This document shows positions 46,782 through 51,315 of a stretch of 51,315 nucleotides of DNA, in pieces. This DNA is from Marinitenerispora sediminis. Lineage in GTDB: Bacteria > Actinomycetota > Actinomycetes > Streptosporangiales > Streptosporangiaceae. The position numbers and the translations under genes are program-made. Numbering within the stretch: position 1 is the stretch's first letter; every line of letters begins with the position of its first letter. The DNA lies in NCBI RefSeq assembly GCF_003336425.1, contig NZ_QEIO01000022.1, positions 1-51,315 of the forward strand, in the 5' to 3' direction. The notes below the pieces were generated by a model. It was not told where the DNA came from. It saw only the letters and a program-made list of their open reading frames with translations, and ran no database searches.

Positions 46782-48164
46782 GTGCGGCTGATCATCCTCG
46801 GCGGCGGGGGTTTCCGCGTGCCACTGGTGCACCGGGCGCTGCTGGCCGACACCGTGCGCGGCGACGCGCCGGTCTCCGAGGTCGTGCTGTTCGACCGCGA
46901 CCCGGCGCGGTTGCGGGCGATCGGCGCGGTGCTGGACCGCCAGCGCGACGCGCACCGCGCCGCCCACGGCGAGCCGGAGCTGACCGTGCGCACCGAGACC
47001 GACCTCGCCACCGCGCTGGACGGCGCCGACATCGTGTTCTCCGCGATCCGCGTCGGCGGCATGGCGGGACGCGTGCTCGATGAGCGGGTCGCGCTCGCCG
47101 CCGGCGTGCTCGGCCAGGAGACGGTGGGCGCGGGCGGCATCAGCTACGGGCTGCGCACGGTCCCGGTTGTCGAGCGGGTGGCGCGCACGGTGGCGGAGCG
47201 CGCACCCGGGGCGTGGGTGGTGAACTTCACCAACCCGGCCGGCCTGGTGACCGAGGCGATGTCGGCGGTGCTCGGCGACCGGGTGGTGGGCATCTGCGAC
47301 TCCCCCGTGGGTCTGGGGCGGCGGGCGGCGCGCGCGCTCGGGCTGGATCCGCGCGAGGTGAGCTTCGACTACGCCGGCCTCAACCACCTGGGATGGCTGC
47401 GCGGGCTGCACACCGGCGGCCGGGACCGGCTGCCCGACCTGCTCGCGGACGACACGGCGCTCGCCTCGTTCGAGGAGGGGCGGCTGTTCGGCGCGCCGTG
47501 GCTGCGCGCGCTCGGGGCGCTGCCCAACGAGTACCTGCACTACTACTACATGGCGCGGGAGGCCCGGGACGCGATCACCGACACGGTGGCGGGCGGCGGC
47601 CCGACCCGCGGCGAGCAGATCACGGCCCAGCAGCGGGAGTTCTACCGCGACGCGGCCGGGCGGCCCGCCGACGCCTTCCACCTGTGGGACCGCACCCGCC
47701 TGGCGCGGGAGGAGACCTACATGGCCGACAACCGCCGGGCGGCCGGCGGGGTCGAGCGCGCCGAGGAGGACCTCGACGGCGGCGGCTACGAGCAGGTGGC
47801 GCTCGCGGTGATGCGGGCGGTCGCGCGCGACGAGCCCGCCCGGCTGATCGTCAACGTGCGCAACCGCGGCTCGATCGCCGGTCTGGACGACGACGCGGTC
47901 GTGGAGGTGCCGTGCCTGGTCGACGGCAGCGGCGCCCGCCCGCTGGCGGTCGGAGCACTGACCGGCCACCAGGCGGCGCTGGTCCAGGCGGTGAAGGCGG
48001 TGGAGCGGGAGGTGCTCGCGGCGGTCCGGAGCGGTTCGCGCACACCGGCGCTGCGCGCGTTCGCCCTGCACCCGCTGGTCGACTCGGTCACGACCGCCCG
48101 GACACTGCTGGACGGCTACCTGGCGGCGTTCCCGGAGCTGCGCGAGGTACTCCCCCGCCCGTGA
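46782..48164 (+). CDS. Glycoside hydrolase family 4 (6-phospho-beta-glucosidase-like)
   Basis: 460-residue NAD- and Mn-dependent glycosidase. Rossmann LGGGGFRVPLVHRAL, VNFTNPAGLVTEAM, the metal ligands Cys in ICDSPVG and His in GLNHLGW, and LPNEYLHYYYMAR are intact. GH4 enzymes usually cleave sugar-6-phosphates after PTS uptake, but no PTS or transporter gene is in the window. GTG 46782 has GGGGAG 6 bases upstream. Divergent from the PfkB kinase, which may act on the same sugar. Confidence 0.92.
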   Translation: MRLIILGGGGFRVPLVHRALLADTVRGDAPVSEVVLFDRDPARLRAIGAVLDRQRDAHRAAHGEPELTVRTETDLATALDGADIVFSAIRVGGMAGRVLDERVALAAGVLGQETVGAGGISYGLRTVPVVERVARTVAERAPGAWVVNFTNPAGLVTEAMSAVLGDRVVGICDSPVGLGRRAARALGLDPREVSFDYAGLNHLGWLRGLHTGGRDRLPDLLADDTALASFEEGRLFGAPWLRALGALPNEYLHYYYMAREARDAITDTVAGGGPTRGEQITAQQREFYRDAAGRPADAFHLWDRTRLAREETYMADNRRAAGGVERAEEDLDGGGYEQVALAVMRAVARDEPARLIVNVRNRGSIAGLDDDAVVEVPCLVDGSGARPLAVGALTGHQAALVQAVKAVEREVLAAVRSGSRTPALRAFALHPLVDSVTTARTLLDGYLAAFPELREVLPRP

Positions 48165-48186
48165 GCCCGCCGGGCCGCCCCGTCTC

Positions 48187-48336
48187 TCAGGCGAAGCGCC
48201 CGTCGCGGATGTCGGCGACCAGCCGCTCGGCGCCGTACGGGTCCAGTCCGGTCTCGGCGCGCACCGTCTCGACCGCCTCGGCGTACCGTCCCACCGCGGC
48301 GAGCTCCCGGACCCGCTGCACGGCGGCCGGCGACAC
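48187..48336 (-). CDS. Candidate small protein resembling the L7/L12 C-terminal fold
   Basis: 49 residues from GTG 48336: VQRVRELAAVGRYAEAVETV then RAETGLDPYGAERLVADIRDG. The pattern [GR.AEAV..VR.ETGL....A..LV] is like small ribosomal L7/L12 C-terminal-like proteins of actinobacteria. No strong ribosome site; GTG 48321 is another start. The frame stays open upstream to a TAG near 48500, with a Pro/Ala-rich stretch, so the gene could be longer via a non-standard start. Too short for statistics. Confidence 0.4.
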   Translation of the reverse strand: MSPAAVQRVRELAAVGRYAEAVETVRAETGLDPYGAERLVADIRDGRFA

Positions 48337-48615
48337 GGCCGGCCGGTACGGCGCCCCCGGAGCCGCTGCGGGCGGAGCGGCCGCCGTCCGCGCCGCACGC
48401 CGGTTCGACCGCGCTCCGCGGGTTGAGTGAGGTTCCGGCCGCCCCTGCGGACCGTTCTCCAGCGAATCGCCGACGCGATGGGGCCGAACGGCTCCCTACC
48501 GCGTCCAAGAGGGGCCCGGCCTTCGCGGCCGCGCGGGACGGCCGCTCGACCGTCCGTACGGCGTGGCACGATTCGGAGCCGTCCCCGTCCCCGTATCCCG
48601 AGTGAAGGACCCCCT

Positions 48616-51042
48616 GTGCGCCCCACCGGCTTTACCGTGTTCCGCGCCGCCCTCCGCCTGGCGGACCCCGCCGTCGGAACCGATCTGCTGAAACGGCTGC
48701 CGGAGGAGGCCGCCACCACGGTCGCCAGCCGCTACGGGCTGCCGGAGCGGGTGGCGGCGGCGCTCGTCGAGTCCCAGCCGGACCTCGTCCGGGCCGTGCT
48801 CGCCCCCGCCGAACGGGACGGCGGGCTCGACCGCCGCCTGTACGCGCACGCCGCGGCGCTCGGCGACCCCGAGGCCGGGCGCGTCCTGTACAACATCCAC
48901 CGCTGGGCCGAGGTGGCCCCCGGGCTGCGCGCCGCCGTACTGGCCACCGCCGACCCCGGCGACCCGGGCTGGTACACCGAGGACGGACTGGTCCCGGCCC
49001 TGCTGCGGTCCAAGGACGCGGACACCCTGCACCCCGCCCTCGCCGGCCCGTTCCCCGAAGTCGTCGCGCACGCCGTCCGGGAGCTCGGATCGGACCTCCC
49101 CCTGCCCGTGCTGCTGGACGCGTGCGCCGTACTCGCCGACCGGGGCGGCGCCGACGCGGTCGCTCGCCTCGCGGAGCAGGTCGCGGAGATGGCGCACGCC
49201 GGCCTGGCGGACACCCTGCGCGCGGCGGCCGCGGCGCCGGATCCGGGCGCCTTCCTCCGCGCACGGCGCCCCGGGGCCGAGTGGACCGACGTGGCGGCGG
49301 TCGGCGCGTTGCTGCGGGTCCGGCGCAACCCGCAGCGGCTCGGACTCCCCTGCGTCCCACTGGACTGGGAACTCGTCCGGCGGGAGCACGAGCGGCGGCC
49401 GTTCGAGGGCGCCCAGTTCATCGCGCTCAGCGAGTGGCCGGACTGCCCGCAGGAATTCGTGATGGCGGGCTTCCGCAGCGCTCCCCGGATGGCCGCCAAG
49501 CGGGCGGCCCGGCTGCCGATGGAGGTCCTCTCCGGTGAGGACGCCCGCGCGGACCGGTTCGGCTTCGAGAAGCCCGTCCAGCGGGCGCTCGCCTCGGGCT
49601 GGTGGTCGCCCGAGCGCCTGCTCGCCGAGGTGGCGCCCGCCCACCGCATCGTGGCGGCGCTGCCCTACGGCCACGCGGCGACCCGCACGGCCGTGGCGGA
49701 CGCCCTCGCCCCGCTCGGCGCGGACCCGAGCGCGTGGCTCACCCTGTACGCGCGGCTGCCGCGCTTCGACGGCCCGTTCACCGCGCTGGTCTCCGAGGCG
49801 GCTACGGCGAAGCGGCGCAGCACCCGCTGGCCGCGCCCGCTGGAGGCGGCCTTTCCGGCCACCCCGCCGGAGAAGTCCCGTGCGGTGTTCCTCGACCTGC
49901 TCATGTGCGCCTCGGAAGAGGCGCGGCTGGCGGTGGTCCCGCACCTCGACGCGCGCGCCGTCCAGCACCTGCTCGTCTACGGCCGGCCGTCCGAACGCGT
50001 CCGCGACGCGGTGGTCGCGGCGCACGGCACCCCGGCGCTGACGTCCTTCGCGGCCGCCAGCTCCCTGCCGGAACGCGATCTCGCGTGGCTGCTGGACCTG
50101 GACGACCCAGACGTCAATGCCTCGCTCTTCGCGCACTGCGCCATCCCACAGGCCGAACGCGTCCGGATGCTCGCCGGCGAGCGCCGCGACGGCGGGCGGG
50201 AGCCGGTGGGCGAGCCGCTGCTGCGCGAACTGGACGGCACCAACCTCGGCCACTACCGGCACTGGTTGACGGCGGGGATCGGGTCGGGAGACGTCGGTGT
50301 GACCCGCGTCCTGCTCGACCGGATCAGGCTGCACACGCTCGCCGGCCGGCTCCGGCTGCTCGTCGCCCTGGGTGAGCGCAACGGCGCCGAGGCCGTCCGC
50401 GATGTCGCGGAGCACCCGCGCTTCCCCGCCATGACCCGGCGGCTGATCGCGGCGGCGCTGGAGGACCCCGATCCCGTGGCGACGCTGCGCCGCCGCCTCG
50501 AAGCCGAGGAACAGCCCGAACGCCTGGCGGCCACCCTGCTCGCCGAGGGCGCCCGGCCCGGGGAGCAGGTGAAGAAGCTGCTGTCCGAGGGCGGGTCCCT
50601 GCCCTGGCCGGAGCTGGAGCGCGCCCACACCGCGGCCCCGTTCCCGTCGGCGCTGCTGCTGGAGCTCGTGCACGAGGCCGGCTGCCCGCGGTCGCTGCAG
50701 CTGGCTCTGCTCCGCACGCCGCCGTCCGGCTCCCGCCACTACCGCGGCCAGCACGGCCTCTGGTGGCTCACGAAGGTCCTGGACGAGGGCCTGATCACAC
50801 CGGCGGACGTGCTGGAGCTCAGCCCGGAGCCGCGCCGCGTCCTCGGGTACCTGAACGAACTGGCCACCAGCAACGACGACCGTCCCCGCCTCCGTGCGCG
50901 ATTCGGCGCCGAGACCCGCCGACTGGCCCGCACGCACCTCGGCGCGGACCCCGAGGCCTGGACGGTCGCGGTCCGGCTGTTCCCGGAGTTCGCCGGCACC
51001 CTCCCGGAGCTGTTCCGCACCGCCGCGGCGATCACCGCCTGA
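48616..51042 (+). CDS. Large alpha-helical repeat-like protein of unknown function
   Basis: 808 residues with no family I recognise. Composition suggests an alpha-solenoid: repeated helix pairs with LL, AA and PLL hinges throughout (for example VVAHAVRELGSDLPLPVLLD, DLLMCASEEARLAVVPHLDA, LLDLDDPDVNASLFAHCAIP). No transmembrane helix, signal or nucleotide motif. GTG 48616 is chosen because AAGGA lies about 7 bases upstream; an in-frame 63-codon Arg-rich extension upstream is unlikely. Possible scaffold; HEAT-like fold is inferred. Confidence 0.75.
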   Translation: MRPTGFTVFRAALRLADPAVGTDLLKRLPEEAATTVASRYGLPERVAAALVESQPDLVRAVLAPAERDGGLDRRLYAHAAALGDPEAGRVLYNIHRWAEVAPGLRAAVLATADPGDPGWYTEDGLVPALLRSKDADTLHPALAGPFPEVVAHAVRELGSDLPLPVLLDACAVLADRGGADAVARLAEQVAEMAHAGLADTLRAAAAAPDPGAFLRARRPGAEWTDVAAVGALLRVRRNPQRLGLPCVPLDWELVRREHERRPFEGAQFIALSEWPDCPQEFVMAGFRSAPRMAAKRAARLPMEVLSGEDARADRFGFEKPVQRALASGWWSPERLLAEVAPAHRIVAALPYGHAATRTAVADALAPLGADPSAWLTLYARLPRFDGPFTALVSEAATAKRRSTRWPRPLEAAFPATPPEKSRAVFLDLLMCASEEARLAVVPHLDARAVQHLLVYGRPSERVRDAVVAAHGTPALTSFAAASSLPERDLAWLLDLDDPDVNASLFAHCAIPQAERVRMLAGERRDGGREPVGEPLLRELDGTNLGHYRHWLTAGIGSGDVGVTRVLLDRIRLHTLAGRLRLLVALGERNGAEAVRDVAEHPRFPAMTRRLIAAALEDPDPVATLRRRLEAEEQPERLAATLLAEGARPGEQVKKLLSEGGSLPWPELERAHTAAPFPSALLLELVHEAGCPRSLQLALLRTPPSGSRHYRGQHGLWWLTKVLDEGLITPADVLELSPEPRRVLGYLNELATSNDDRPRLRARFGAETRRLARTHLGADPEAWTVAVRLFPEFAGTLPELFRTAAAITA

Positions 51043-51296
51043 CGGCCGGCAAGCCGGGAGACGCCGCGGGCGGCCGACCCGGTCGCCCGCGGCGACGCGG
51101 GCCCCGCGAAAACCCGCGGCACCTCCGGCGGGCCGCCCCCGCCCGCCACCCCGCCGCGGAAACCCGCACGCCGCACATGCCGCCACCGGCACGCGCACGG
51201 TCGGCCGCCGGCACCACGTCGGCGCCGGGCCCGCCGGGGGCGGGAGCCGGGCGCCTTTACCCGCGCGGTAATCGACCTCGGCGGTAGGGCACCGGC
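51043..51296. other. Intergenic region at the right end
   Basis: About 250 bases without a gene. It contains a 15-base dyad TTACC-N5-GGTAA at 51257-51271, 26 bases before a possible start codon, which would suit an operator. Confidence 0.4.
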
Positions 51297-51315
51297 ATGG
51301 TGGACGGGCCGGAAG
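51297..51315 (+). CDS. Possible start of a gene cut by the window edge
   Basis: ATG GTG GAC GGG CCG GAA with TAGGG about 8 bases upstream and a dyad ahead of it. Only six codons are visible, so no product can be named. Confidence 0.25.

Overview
The window comes from a very GC-rich (roughly 70-75%), spore-forming filamentous actinobacterium. It carries lsr2, a chaplin, a clpC-mutY neighbourhood and the actinobacterial order dacB / zinc metalloprotease / tilS / hpt / ftsH / folE / folP / folB / folK. The best guess is Streptosporangiales, perhaps Nocardiopsaceae. That placement is an inference from gene content and was not searched. No rRNA, tRNA, CRISPR, insertion sequence or phage was seen; most of the window is chromosomal core, with accessory genes on the right.

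Layout. 1-5.5 kb: mutY facing clpC across a strong hairpin, then lsr2 and a small membrane protein. 5.5-8.8 kb: a large gene joining an endonuclease Q-like PHP nuclease to a UvrD-type helicase. 8.8-17.3 kb, minus strand: argA, a small HTH regulator, lysS, then a cofactor cluster (DUF2520 Rossmann protein, panC, a nadB-nadC fusion, coaX) for pantothenate/CoA and NAD. 17.4-18.3 kb: one chaplin with a long leader. 18.3-30.7 kb, minus strand: hpt, ftsH, the folate genes folE-folP-(NTF2-like)-folB-folK, a DUF3180 protein and two PH-domain membrane proteins, one carrying a huge disordered extension. 30.7-35.8 kb: tilS, a plus-strand DUF6221 gene, the zinc metalloprotease, dacB and ppa. 35.9-51.3 kb, accessory: a membrane serine hydrolase, a sigma-region-2-like membrane protein, a NERD-like protein, a Cys-rich leader peptide before a degenerate cysteine-dioxygenase-like cupin, a zinc-motif DEDDh exonuclease, a BCCT transporter preceded by short iterons, a PfkB kinase divergent from a GH4 glycosidase, and an 808-residue unknown protein.

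How the genes fit together: mutY and the EndoQ-UvrD fusion both act on damaged or mispaired bases. The panC cluster feeds CoA and NAD. folE, folP, folB and folK cover most of tetrahydrofolate synthesis. ftsH and clpC are the AAA+ quality-control machines. The points most worth following up are the EndoQ-UvrD fusion, the NadB-NadC fusion, the leaderless Cys-rich leader peptide with its cupin gene, the sigma-like membrane protein and the disordered 1690-residue PH protein.
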